A DNA stretch of 64,000 bases from Glutamicibacter sp002979865 (lineage in GTDB: Bacteria > Actinomycetota > Actinomycetes > Actinomycetales > Micrococcaceae). Position numbers and translations under genes: made by a program. The stretch covers positions 1,054,001 to 1,118,000 of the forward strand of contig NZ_CP188297.1 in the NCBI RefSeq assembly GCF_050030965.1. Reading direction: 5' to 3'. Positions 1 to 8,088 of this stretch are shown in pieces. The notes beneath the pieces are model-generated. The model worked only from the letters and a program-made list of their open reading frames with translations. It was not told the origin of the DNA and ran no database searches. The first letter of the stretch is position 1. Each line of letters begins with the position of its first letter.

Positions 1-279
1 ACCCGCAGCCTGCTTGGTCTTCCAGTCGGTCAACGCGTTGCCACCGGTGTCGATGTTGGTGGCCTCGATGGTGATTCCAGGGTTTTCCTTCTGGTACTTC
101 TCGTACAGCGGGTCCAGTCCCTGGGTGCCGAAGGTCGTCACGGTCAGCGTGACCGGGTTATCAGCCGAGGCCGGCTGGGCATCCTTGCTTGCGTCGGCTG
201 CGCAGCCGGTTGCTACCAGGGCGATGCTTCCGGCAACGGCCGTGGCCAGTGCCAGTGGGGATTTGCGTGAGGGTTTCAC
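1..279 (-). CDS. Sugar ABC transporter substrate-binding lipoprotein (3' end outside window)
   Basis: Only the first 93 codons are in the window. I read a GTG start at 279 because a GGAG motif lies 7 nt upstream and because a lipoprotein signal begins there: basic MKPSRK, a hydrophobic stretch, then a VATGC lipobox at about residue 26. The mature part (VTLTVTTFG, then LYEKYQKENPGITIE) is typical of the N-terminal lobe of carbohydrate-binding proteins (SBP family 1). It should bind a sugar outside the membrane and deliver it to a permease encoded beyond the left edge. Two LacI-type palindromes lie 50-160 bp upstream, so sugar-responsive repression is likely. The specific sugar cannot be told. 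Confidence 0.8.
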   Translation of the reverse strand, partial: MKPSRKSPLALATAVAGSIALVATGCAADASKDAQPASADNPVTLTVTTFGTQGLDPLYEKYQKENPGITIEATNIDTGGNALTDWKTKQAAG

Positions 280-329
280 GGTGACTCCATTTCGGATATG
301 AATCGTGCGAGCGGGCGAGCGCCAACAAG

Positions 330-347
330 TTTGAGAGCGCTCTCAAA
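330..347. promoter_or_regulatory. LacI-family operator, proximal
   Basis: TTTGAGAGCGCTCTCAAA is a perfect 18-bp palindrome centred on the CG step that LacI/GalR repressors prefer. It sits about 50 bp upstream of the GTG start of the sugar-binding protein gene. The repressor gene is not in the window. Confidence 0.7.
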
Positions 348-417
348 ATACGGCAAAAAAGAAAATTCCTGCGATTTCCTGGATGCCTGAAACGATGAAA
401 GCGACTCTGCCAAACAT

Positions 418-437
418 TTTGTGAGCGCTCTCACAAA
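418..437. promoter_or_regulatory. LacI-family operator, distal
   Basis: This site has 8-bp arms, TTTGTGAG and CTCACAAA, around a 4-bp centre and closely resembles lac-type operators. It is 88 bp (centre to centre 89 bp) from the proximal palindrome, a spacing that would allow a tetrameric repressor to loop the DNA. That use is inference. Confidence 0.65.
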
Positions 438-549
438 TCTTCTCCAACAATTCTCCACGATGGAAGTTTTCTGTCAAGCCTTTTCCCCCAAAGAATTCTC
501 CGCCCCGCAGCCAGCACCCCTTTGGGTTCCCCAAAGCGGGTTAAAAGAA

Positions 550-591
550 GGTGGCCAGGCGTTCTTCAGGGAAGAAGAGCGCCCGGCCACC
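550..591 (-). terminator. Hairpin terminator after the nuclease gene
   Basis: The arms GGTGGCC and GGCCACC close an imperfect stem that continues inward through GGCG/CGCC and TTCTTC/GAAGAA. It lies 17 bp past the stop of the minus-strand nuclease gene and is followed on that strand by CTTCTTTTAA. Confidence 0.65.
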
Positions 592-607
592 GCGCAGGCG
601 GGAAAAG

Positions 608-2524
608 TCAGTTTTTCTTATCCAGCTGCAGTCCGACGAGCACCGGGTCGTGATCCGAGGAACGGTACTGGTCAGCCGCGAACAGGTTAGTGATGTTGTT
701 GTTGTAGCGGCTGTATTCGTAGCCCACGGATTCAAGGGCGTTGATGTTCCAGATGTCTTCTCCAGTCACCTTGCCCGCCAGCTTCTCCGAAGCGAAGATG
801 TGGTCCAGCGAGCCCACCAAGCCGTCGTAGAGGTAGCTCTGGGAATCGGCTGCGGCGCGCAGGTCCACGTACCCGGCTTCAACCAGAACCTGCATCGGAT
901 CTTCAGCCGAATAGGAGTTGAAATCCCCCGCCAGCAGCACCTGGTCGGTATTGCGCGATTTCTTCAGCTCGTCCGCGAAGCCAACCAGCGCTTCCGCTTG
1001 GCCGACACGGGCTTCGTTCCAAGCGCCCTGGCCATCGCCGCTGTCGGCATTGCCCGATCCATCAGCAGGATCCGAGCCCTTGGACTTGAAGTGGTTGGCA
1101 ACGACCAGGAAGCGGGTGTTCTGGTTTCCGCCAACACGCTGGAAAGCCTGGGCCAATGGATCCCGGGCGTTCACGAATGCTGGATCGTCGAGGATGACCG
1201 ACTCGTCGATGGGCTTCACGGCCTTGTCGCGGTAGATGATCGCGGTGCGGATAACATCTTCGTCAGCGGGCACAACGGACGGGGTCGGGACATAGCTCCA
1301 AACCTTCTGGCCAGCTTCCTGGTTCAACTCGTTGACCAAGTGAGCCAGGGCGGCATCGCGGTTCTGTCCGAAGCGTGCCGAGTTCTCGATTTCTTCCAGG
1401 ACCACCACGTCTGCGGTGAACTTGCCCAGTGCGGCAACGATCTTGGACTGCTGGCGCTCAAAGCTTTCAGCGGTCGCCGCGCCGCGCGCATCGCAACCAC
1501 CGCGGACATTGATTGGATTGCCCTCGCGGTCGGTGTAGTACGAGCACCCATCGAGCATGTCGCCGGTAGTGGTGAAGTAGTTCAGCACGTTGAAGCTGCC
1601 AACGCTGACATTGCCGCCCACCTCTTGCGGAGCGTCGTTGTCGACCTGCTCGAAGTTCACGGCGATATCGGCATCATCGGCGCCGACCACCTGGCCCTGC
1701 GGCTGCAAACGCCACATATCGTAGCGGTAGTCCAAAATGACCGGTGCGATGAAGGATGCGTCAGCGCCCACGGTGACGCGCTGCTGCGCGTCGATGTACG
1801 GCAGGGCGATCTGCTTGTTCTTGCTGGTGGAGAAGTTCAGCGTGGCCCCGTCATCGACCACGATCGAGCGCTGCTCGTTTTCCGCCGCGAGAGCCTTGGC
1901 CTGGGCACTGCCCGGCTTGAAGACATCGGTTGGCTGGCGCAGCAGCCGTTCGCCGGGCAGGATCTCGCTGGTGCCCATGGCCAGGCTCAGCTCGCCGTAC
2001 TGGTTCAGCGAGTAATTGTCCGAGACGGTGAACTCGCCCTGCGGCTCGATCAGCATGGATTCAAAGCGCTCGCGCTCGGCATCGCTGTTCGGCAGTGAAA
2101 TCGCCAGCGGCTTGACGCCCTGCGCCGGTTCATCGAGCACCTCGACGCTGCCGGCCTTGAGCTGGGTCAAGCCATAGTATTCGGACACTTCGCCAGAAAC
2201 CTGGACATGGTCGCCGACGCTCACCGAGGAAACCTCGTCCGGCGCGTACACGAAGATCGCCGAGCTCGCCTGGCCCGAGGCATCTACGCCGCTGCCAGCG
2301 CTCTGCAGATAGAAACCGCGGAATCCGCCGTCGGCGTAGGCTCCGGTGACAACACCGCGCACAGTTGCGTCCTGGCCAGCCATGGGTGAGCTGTCGCCGG
2401 TCCCCTGGATCTGTTCGATGGGGGTGATTTCGGCAGTATCGGCGTGCGCCGCCGAGAAGCTCGAAACCGCAAGCGCGGTTCCCAGCACCGCGGCAGCGAT
2501 GCGAGTGGGACGTCTATTGATCAT
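608..2524 (-). CDS. ExeM/NucH-family extracellular endonuclease
   Basis: A 638-residue secreted nuclease. I start at ATG 2524 because a Sec signal follows at once (MINRRPTRI, a hydrophobic core, AAHA cleavage near residue 28); the frame stays open 48 codons further up but that part has no signal character. Residues about 35-130 resemble the OB-fold found in ExeM/YhcR nucleases. Residues about 305-638 are an endonuclease/exonuclease/phosphatase domain: SFNVLNYF, the metal-binding Glu in VVVLEEIENS, the catalytic-type NHFKSKGS, GDFNSY, LDHIFAS and SSDHDPV. It probably degrades extracellular DNA. No membrane anchor is visible at the C-terminus. It is monocistronic, with its own terminator. Confidence 0.88.
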   Translation of the reverse strand: MINRRPTRIAAAVLGTALAVSSFSAAHADTAEITPIEQIQGTGDSSPMAGQDATVRGVVTGAYADGGFRGFYLQSAGSGVDASGQASSAIFVYAPDEVSSVSVGDHVQVSGEVSEYYGLTQLKAGSVEVLDEPAQGVKPLAISLPNSDAERERFESMLIEPQGEFTVSDNYSLNQYGELSLAMGTSEILPGERLLRQPTDVFKPGSAQAKALAAENEQRSIVVDDGATLNFSTSKNKQIALPYIDAQQRVTVGADASFIAPVILDYRYDMWRLQPQGQVVGADDADIAVNFEQVDNDAPQEVGGNVSVGSFNVLNYFTTTGDMLDGCSYYTDREGNPINVRGGCDARGAATAESFERQQSKIVAALGKFTADVVVLEEIENSARFGQNRDAALAHLVNELNQEAGQKVWSYVPTPSVVPADEDVIRTAIIYRDKAVKPIDESVILDDPAFVNARDPLAQAFQRVGGNQNTRFLVVANHFKSKGSDPADGSGNADSGDGQGAWNEARVGQAEALVGFADELKKSRNTDQVLLAGDFNSYSAEDPMQVLVEAGYVDLRAAADSQSYLYDGLVGSLDHIFASEKLAGKVTGEDIWNINALESVGYEYSRYNNNITNLFAADQYRSSDHDPVLVGLQLDKKN

Positions 2525-2705
2525 GTTTTTCCCTAGGTAGATATTCAAGCAGCGGCGGCCCTGCCGCGTGCATGGGCCTGGTTCCAAGGTAAGCAAAGCC
2601 CGATTAACTGCACCTGAACTCTGCCCCGCTTTTTCGTGACGTACCCAACAACCATCAAAGGTCATCAAACGCTTTACGTCCAGTAGTGATTAAAGGAACC
2701 TTTTC

Positions 2706-2737
2706 ACTAATTGAACTGACTGGTCAGTTCAATTAGT
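2706..2737. promoter_or_regulatory. 32-bp TetR-type operator overlapping a leaderless promoter
   Basis: Two perfect 15-bp arms (2706-2720 and 2723-2737) flank a 2-bp centre; the core reads ACTGACTGGTCAGT. The same segment holds a good sigma-70 promoter: -35 TTGAAC at 2711-2716, a 17-bp spacer and -10 TAGTCT at 2734-2739. Transcription would start near 2746, the first base of the GTG start codon. The TetR gene at 5859-6470, at the end of the operon, is the obvious repressor. Confidence 0.75.
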
Positions 2738-2745
2738 CTTTAACT

Positions 2746-3528
2746 GTGCTTACCGCAGATTCCATTACCGTCAAGGGACGCCACGACCAGCTCGTGGGGC
2801 CCACCTCCGTGCAACTGCAAAGAGGTGAACTGCAGCTGCTGGTATCCGAGCCGCAGATTTCCCGGACCGCGCTGGCCCTTGTACTGAGCGGACGCATGGC
2901 ACCCAGCTCCGGGACGGTGGTGTGGAATGCGGATCCGAAGCTGCGAACCCTGCGCAAGCACAGCGCTCTGGTCGATTCGCCGGGGATCAATGAACCCGAA
3001 TCCCACTTGAAGGTTTGCGATCTTGTCGCAGAAGATCTGGGGCTGATCCCGGGGCCAAGCTGGCGCAAGCCCGGCGCCAGGAAGTGGATGGCGCAGCATG
3101 GATTCGACGATATCGCCAGCTGCTGGAGCGATGCCATCGATCCGGGCCGCCTCTTCGAGCTCCAGCTCCTGCTGGCTGCCGAGAATCCCCGTCTTGAATT
3201 GCTCATCGTCGATTCACCGGACCGGCACGATCTGGAAGACGAGCATTGGCTCGAGACCCTGGAGAACTTCGCTTCCTCGCATCGGGAATTCGCAGTCCTG
3301 GCTATCGTCAGCCGGCTGCCCCAGTGCTGGCAGCCGCAAACCGGGCAGGCCGCCGACCCGGAACCAGCAGTGCTCCCACTGCCCGATCCATCCACCGGGT
3401 TCATCCAAGGCGAACTCGATCTGGGCCTGGATCACCTGGCCATGGCCGAGGGCATCGCGGACAACCACGATTTCTTCCTCCCAGCCGACGAACTTGCTGA
3501 CGCTGTTCAGTGCGAAGCAAAGGAATAG
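2746..3528 (+). CDS. Degenerate ABC ATPase-like protein, partner of YhgE
   Basis: A 260-residue protein with the layout of an ABC ATPase but without its catalytic motifs. The Walker A position (about residues 33-43) reads SEPQISRTAL with no GxGK(S/T). No LSGGQ signature is visible, and the Walker B-like stretch is LLIVDSPD. Downstream SSGTVVWN and the spacing match the family. It probably does not hydrolyse ATP. The GTG start coincides with the predicted transcription start, so the mRNA would be leaderless. It lies 3 nt before the YhgE gene in a TetR-regulated operon, so a role in binding or regulating that membrane protein is plausible but not shown. Confidence 0.75.
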   Translation: MLTADSITVKGRHDQLVGPTSVQLQRGELQLLVSEPQISRTALALVLSGRMAPSSGTVVWNADPKLRTLRKHSALVDSPGINEPESHLKVCDLVAEDLGLIPGPSWRKPGARKWMAQHGFDDIASCWSDAIDPGRLFELQLLLAAENPRLELLIVDSPDRHDLEDEHWLETLENFASSHREFAVLAIVSRLPQCWQPQTGQAADPEPAVLPLPDPSTGFIQGELDLGLDHLAMAEGIADNHDFFLPADELADAVQCEAKE

Positions 3529-3531
3529 CCC

Positions 3532-5862
3532 ATGACAACTTTGCGACTTGCCCTCTCCGAGCTCAAGCGGATGAGCCGCGGCACCTTGCCCAAACTGGCG
3601 CTCATCGCGGTCACCTGCGTTCCGCTGCTCTATGGCGCGCTCTACCTCTACGCCAACTGGGACCCCCAGGGAAACCTCGACAAGGTCACGGCCGCCGTGG
3701 TCAATCTGGATGAAGGCGCCGAACAGGACGGCGAGAAAACCCGAGTCGGCGACGACGTCGTCGAGGAATTGGAAGACGACGGCACCTTCAGCTGGGCGCA
3801 CGTGGATTCCAAGGCGGAAGCCGAGCAGGCCGTCGCCACCGGCCAGTACGCCTTTGCGCTGATCCTGCCCGAGGACTTTTCCTCGGCCCTGGTCTCGCCG
3901 GGCGATTTCGATGATGCCGAACAGGCCAATATCGAGCTGCTGACCAACGATGCCAATAACTTCATGGTTTCCAACTTCGCCAAAACGCTGGCTACCACGG
4001 TGCGCACCTCGGTCGCCCAGGAAGTGGGAACCGAAACGGCTTCGGCGATGATCGCCGGATTCGTGGACATCCACGATTCGATGGGCGAAGCCGCAGACGG
4101 CGCCGGGAAGCTCTACGATGGCACCCTGCGACTGGGCGATGGCGTGGTCACCTTGGCCGATGGCACCACCAAGCTCGTCGATGGCAGCACCGAGCTGAAC
4201 TCGGGCACCAAGACCCTGAAGAATGGCACCGCCGACCTGTCGGGAGGGTTGGGCCAACTGGTCGACGGCCAAACCCGGCTGCGCGACGGCAGCGCCGAAC
4301 TGGCCGACGGCACCGCGCAGCTGGCCGACGGCAGCAAAGAGCTGAGCGACGGTCTGCACACCTTGAAGACGCAGACCAAAGCGCTGCCCGGTTCCGTCTC
4401 GAAGCTGGATCAAGGCGCCGCCAGCGCGAAAGAAGCCGCCGACCAGCTTGCTGCCGGTTCACAGCAGGTCGCAGACGGCAACCAGCAGCTGGCCAGCACG
4501 GCAGATGAGGCCATCGCGGTAATCGACCAGCTGCAGGCCAACACGAAAACGCAGCTGGATAGCGTCAAGGAAGATACGCAGCAGCGCCTGGACGAGTTGG
4601 TCAGCAGTGGCGTGCTCACCCAGAACCAGGCTGATTCCATCCAGAGCACGGTCAGCCAAAGCGTGCAGAATTCTACGCTCGGCAATGCCTTGGATACCAA
4701 AGTGACCCAGGTCAATACCGAGTTATCTACCCTGCAAACGCAGCTGCACACCCTCGCCGACGGATCGGCGCAGGTAGCCGAAGGAAACCAGCAGCTGGCC
4801 ACCGGCCTGGGCACCCTCGCGGATGGCACCAAGGCGTTGGATGACGCCATGCCTGCACTCGCGAAGGGCATCGGCTCGGCAGCCCAAGGCTCGGCGAAGC
4901 TCGCCTCCGGCGCCGCCGAAGCCTATACCGGGGCAAAGACCCTGGCCGAGGGCCAGCAGTCCGCATTGAATGGCGCCACCGACGCGGCTGATGGCGCAAG
5001 CCAACTGGATCAGGGTGCCGGCACGCTGCTCGCCGGCACCGGAGCCCTGCACAACGGACTGGTGCAGCTCTCCGATGGAGTCGGCGAGCTCTCGGACGGC
5101 ACCGAAGAACTGCAAGACGGTTCAGATGAATTGGCCGCCGGCCTGGAGGACGGCACCGGGAAGGTGCCGAACCCCGATGAGTCCACCAGCGGGCAACTGG
5201 CCGAAGTCATGGGCAATCCGGTAGCTGTCTCCAATAGCAAGCAGGCCGAAGCGCAGGCTTATGGCGAAGGCCTTGCCCCCTTCTTCATGACCCTGGCGAC
5301 CTTTATCGGCGTGCTGATCCTGACCCAGGTGATGCGCCCGATGACCAAGCGCGCGCTGGCTTCCAACGGCAGCAACTGGAAAATTTCCATCGGCGGCTGG
5401 TTGCCCTTCGCGGCCATCGCAGTGCTGCAAACCAGCCTGCTCTACGCGGTGGTGCGATTCGGGCTGGGACTGCATGCCGCCCACCCGTGGCTGATCTGGG
5501 CTTTGCTGGCCGGTTCTGCCCTATGCTTCAGTGCGCTGATCCAGGGGTGCTTCGCGCTGCTGGGCACCGCTGGAAAGTTCGTGGTGCTGGTACTGATGGT
5601 CCTGCAGCTGGTCACCTCAGGCGGCACCTTCCCCTGGGAGACCTTGCCTGATTCGCTGCACCTGCTGCACCGGATCCTGCCCATGAGCAATGTGGTGATC
5701 GGCATGCGCCACCTGATGTACGGCGCGGATCTGGGAGTGCTGCCATCGGTTACCGGTTCGTTGCTGCTCTACACCGCCATTGGACTAGTCTTGAGTATGC
5801 TTGCGGTACGCAAGAACAAGACCTGGAGCTTGAAAACACTGCAACCGGAGCTGAAAGAATGA
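3532..5862 (+). CDS. YhgE/Pip family membrane protein
   Basis: A 776-residue protein with the YhgE/Pip architecture. One transmembrane helix near residues 20-38 (LIAVTCVPLLYGALYLYANW) is followed by a long extracytoplasmic region. Two blocks of LxDGTxxLxDG-type repeats (about residues 185-285 and 440-545) are interrupted by a coiled-coil-like section. The C-terminal part has five or six membrane helices from about residue 580. The family is related to ABC-2 exporters and to phage-receptor and type VII-associated proteins; its substrate is generally unknown. AAAGGA precedes the ATG. It overlaps the TetR gene by ATGA, so the two are translationally coupled. Confidence 0.9.
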   Translation: MTTLRLALSELKRMSRGTLPKLALIAVTCVPLLYGALYLYANWDPQGNLDKVTAAVVNLDEGAEQDGEKTRVGDDVVEELEDDGTFSWAHVDSKAEAEQAVATGQYAFALILPEDFSSALVSPGDFDDAEQANIELLTNDANNFMVSNFAKTLATTVRTSVAQEVGTETASAMIAGFVDIHDSMGEAADGAGKLYDGTLRLGDGVVTLADGTTKLVDGSTELNSGTKTLKNGTADLSGGLGQLVDGQTRLRDGSAELADGTAQLADGSKELSDGLHTLKTQTKALPGSVSKLDQGAASAKEAADQLAAGSQQVADGNQQLASTADEAIAVIDQLQANTKTQLDSVKEDTQQRLDELVSSGVLTQNQADSIQSTVSQSVQNSTLGNALDTKVTQVNTELSTLQTQLHTLADGSAQVAEGNQQLATGLGTLADGTKALDDAMPALAKGIGSAAQGSAKLASGAAEAYTGAKTLAEGQQSALNGATDAADGASQLDQGAGTLLAGTGALHNGLVQLSDGVGELSDGTEELQDGSDELAAGLEDGTGKVPNPDESTSGQLAEVMGNPVAVSNSKQAEAQAYGEGLAPFFMTLATFIGVLILTQVMRPMTKRALASNGSNWKISIGGWLPFAAIAVLQTSLLYAVVRFGLGLHAAHPWLIWALLAGSALCFSALIQGCFALLGTAGKFVVLVLMVLQLVTSGGTFPWETLPDSLHLLHRILPMSNVVIGMRHLMYGADLGVLPSVTGSLLLYTAIGLVLSMLAVRKNKTWSLKTLQPELKE

Positions 5863-6470
5863 CAACGCCAACGGGCCAACGCCGCCGTGTGCGGGCCACG
5901 GATTCGAAGGAGAAGCTCTTCGAAGCGGCCATGCAGCTGCTCGGTTCGCGCTCCCCCGAGTCCGTCTCGGTGGACGAGATCGCGGCCGCGGCCGGCGTTT
6001 CCAAGGGCACGGTCTACTACAATTTCGGTTCCAAAGACGAGCTGGTCAGCCAGATCCTCAGCTACGGCGCGCACAAGCTCATGGGCGAACTGGCACGTGC
6101 GGCCTCCGGGGAAGACCCCTACCTTGCGCTGAGGCAGATGGTGGAATTCTCCATGGACTTCGTCGCCAGCTACCCCTCCTTTGCCCATCTGTGGATGCAG
6201 GAGCAGCTGAGCGCGGACACCGCCACTGCGTTCGCCAGCACCCCGCTGCACACGCAGGTGACCGGGCTGATCATCGAGGTGCTCGAACGCCTGGTCGTGC
6301 TCGAGCCCGACCAGAAGCTCTCGGTAGCCACCAGTATTTTCGGTGCCGCCTTGTTTACCGCCCGGATGCGCGCCTCGGGGCAGACCGGCCTGGATCGCGG
6401 GCAAACGGTGCGCGCCGTGCTGCTCACCGTGGATGGGCTTCGCGCTACCCGTCCGGCGGCCGGCTCCTAG
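5859..6470 (+). CDS. TetR-family repressor of the YhgE operon
   Basis: 203 residues. Residues about 15-65 form the TetR DNA-binding domain (EKLFEAAMQLLG, then VDEIAAAAGVSKGTVYYNFGSKDELV). The C-terminal part is a ligand-binding helical domain (TetR_C, similar to that in other YhgE-linked regulators). It overlaps the YhgE gene by 4 bp, so it is the last gene of the operon whose promoter carries the 32-bp palindrome; negative autoregulation is the simple reading. Its stop overlaps the stop of the convergent ABC gene within a single CTAG. Confidence 0.9.
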   Translation: MTTPTGQRRRVRATDSKEKLFEAAMQLLGSRSPESVSVDEIAAAAGVSKGTVYYNFGSKDELVSQILSYGAHKLMGELARAASGEDPYLALRQMVEFSMDFVASYPSFAHLWMQEQLSADTATAFASTPLHTQVTGLIIEVLERLVVLEPDQKLSVATSIFGAALFTARMRASGQTGLDRGQTVRAVLLTVDGLRATRPAAGS

Positions 6471-8080
6471 GCCTGCGCGTCCCAGCTGGCGGTTTCCCTG
6501 ATGCCAGGCAGTCCGGCGCTGAAGAGCAGCACCCCGGGATAGCCGTTGAGCAGTTCGGCCACGTCGCCGTAGGCTCCATCGGGCAAGCGGGTCAGCAGCG
6601 AATCGACCACCAGCAAGGGCGGTTCGCGCAACAGCGCCCGTGCCACCAGCAACGATGCTTGCTGCCCGGAACTAAGCGGTTCGCCGCCCCGGCGCAAGCG
6701 GGCTTCCGCTCCACCGGGCAAATCGGCCATCTTCAAACCGCAGGTTTCAGCCAGCGCCACGGCCTTGCGCAGCGAAGCGCCCGGATGGCGATACCGCAGC
6801 GCACGGGCGACGCTTCCGCGCTCGGGAACCATGGATTCCAACGCGGAGCCCACGAGCTTGCGGCGGCCGGCAGCAGGCAGATCCTCGCTGCGCCCCTCGG
6901 CGATCCAGACTCCGGCCTGCGGGTCGGCGCCGTGCACCAGGGCGCCGGTAGCAATGGCCGAAAGCAGCGCCGCGCATTGGCCCTGGCTTCCACGCAGCGC
7001 AATTCGCTCCCCGGGCTGTGCCCGCAGGGTGGAAAACTGGTCGGCCATCCCTGCGGGCACCTGGATGCGCACCGAGGAAGGCTGGAGCATCAGCTCCTTG
7101 GCATCGCGGGTGCTTGCCGAAGATTCTTCGCGGGCCCGCCAGCGTTCCTGCTCGGCCAGCAGCGGCGCGATGATTCGCCGGCCCGCCTTGTAATTCTGCC
7201 GGTACTCCACCACGCGGCCCCACTCGCCCAGGGTTCCTGCGCAAATTCCCATCAGCGTCAGGGCGGTCGCCACGGCAGCTGGCGGAAGCTGCGCCATCGA
7301 GGCCGCTGCCACAACCAGCGCGGTACCCAGCAGCGGAATGGCCAGCGCCCCGCCACGCAGGGCGGCGGCGAACCGGGCGCGATGCACCGAAGCATCGATC
7401 ACCTTCTGCGAGGAGTCCTGCACCCTTTGCACTTCACGTTCCACGCCGCCGCCGGCCGCAATAGCTGTCCGCGCCGCGACGGTATCGGCAATGCGCGAGG
7501 CCAGGCTCCCACGGTGCCGGCGCAAGGTCCTGGCGCTCAGGAAAGTACCCCCGGCCAAGGCCGCCAGCAGGACGCCCTCGAGCACCAGGGTCGCGGCCAA
7601 GCTCAGGGCCAGGAGCGGATGCAGGAACCACAGGCCCGCACCGCTGACAATCAGCAATGGCAAGCCGGCGACCAGCGGGACCATGCCCTGCACAATCCAG
7701 TTGCGGATCGAGGACAGGTCGTTGGTGGAACGGGCGATGGTGATGCCCATGGACGGACCGCGTGCACTGCGCAAAGCGTGCGTGACCAGCCCGCGGCGCA
7801 GCTGGGCCACATAATGCTGGCCGAGCTTCTCGGCCAGCACCCGTTCAGCGTACTTGGCCAGGAAGAAGCATCCCACCAAGCCCAGGACCGCGCCAAGAGC
7901 TGCCCAGCTGATGCGGGCCGAAAGCTGTCCGATCAGCCAGCCGATGGCAATCGAGAGCAAGCCGGCGAGAATGCCCAGGCTGAGCAATCCGGCCAGCAGC
8001 ATCCGCCGCCCCGGCGCTACCAGCGCCGGCAGGCGCCCAGGCTGCGCCGGCTGCTCAACGGCGATCTTCTGGTCCAGCAT
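6467..8080 (-). CDS. ABC exporter-like protein with a degenerate nucleotide-binding domain
   Basis: 537 residues from the ATG at 8080 (AGGAG 6 nt upstream); an in-frame ATG 17 codons earlier lies inside the preceding gene. The N-terminal 300 residues carry six hydrophobic helices in a CydC/CydD-like exporter fold. The C-terminal part is ABC-ATPase-like but defective. Walker A is GSQGQCAALLS, without GK(S/T). The signature is kept as LSSGQQ, and Walker B is LLVVDS, with no catalytic Glu. In ABC heterodimers one half is often inactive, yet no active partner is next to it. It follows the DUF1611 gene by 8 nt, so the two are co-transcribed. Function unknown. Confidence 0.8.
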   Translation of the reverse strand: MLDQKIAVEQPAQPGRLPALVAPGRRMLLAGLLSLGILAGLLSIAIGWLIGQLSARISWAALGAVLGLVGCFFLAKYAERVLAEKLGQHYVAQLRRGLVTHALRSARGPSMGITIARSTNDLSSIRNWIVQGMVPLVAGLPLLIVSGAGLWFLHPLLALSLAATLVLEGVLLAALAGGTFLSARTLRRHRGSLASRIADTVAARTAIAAGGGVEREVQRVQDSSQKVIDASVHRARFAAALRGGALAIPLLGTALVVAAASMAQLPPAAVATALTLMGICAGTLGEWGRVVEYRQNYKAGRRIIAPLLAEQERWRAREESSASTRDAKELMLQPSSVRIQVPAGMADQFSTLRAQPGERIALRGSQGQCAALLSAIATGALVHGADPQAGVWIAEGRSEDLPAAGRRKLVGSALESMVPERGSVARALRYRHPGASLRKAVALAETCGLKMADLPGGAEARLRRGGEPLSSGQQASLLVARALLREPPLLVVDSLLTRLPDGAYGDVAELLNGYPGVLLFSAGLPGIRETASWDAQA

Positions 8081-8088
8081 CTTGGCTC

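Noticed and set aside
551..2098. 515-codon open frame on the plus strand
   Set aside because: It lies exactly opposite the nuclease gene, lacks any domain and is the usual antisense frame of a high-GC gene.
3214..4413. 399-codon minus-strand frame with Gly/Gln-rich repeats
   Set aside because: It is the antisense of the YhgE repeat region; the repeats mirror the LxDG repeats of the true gene.
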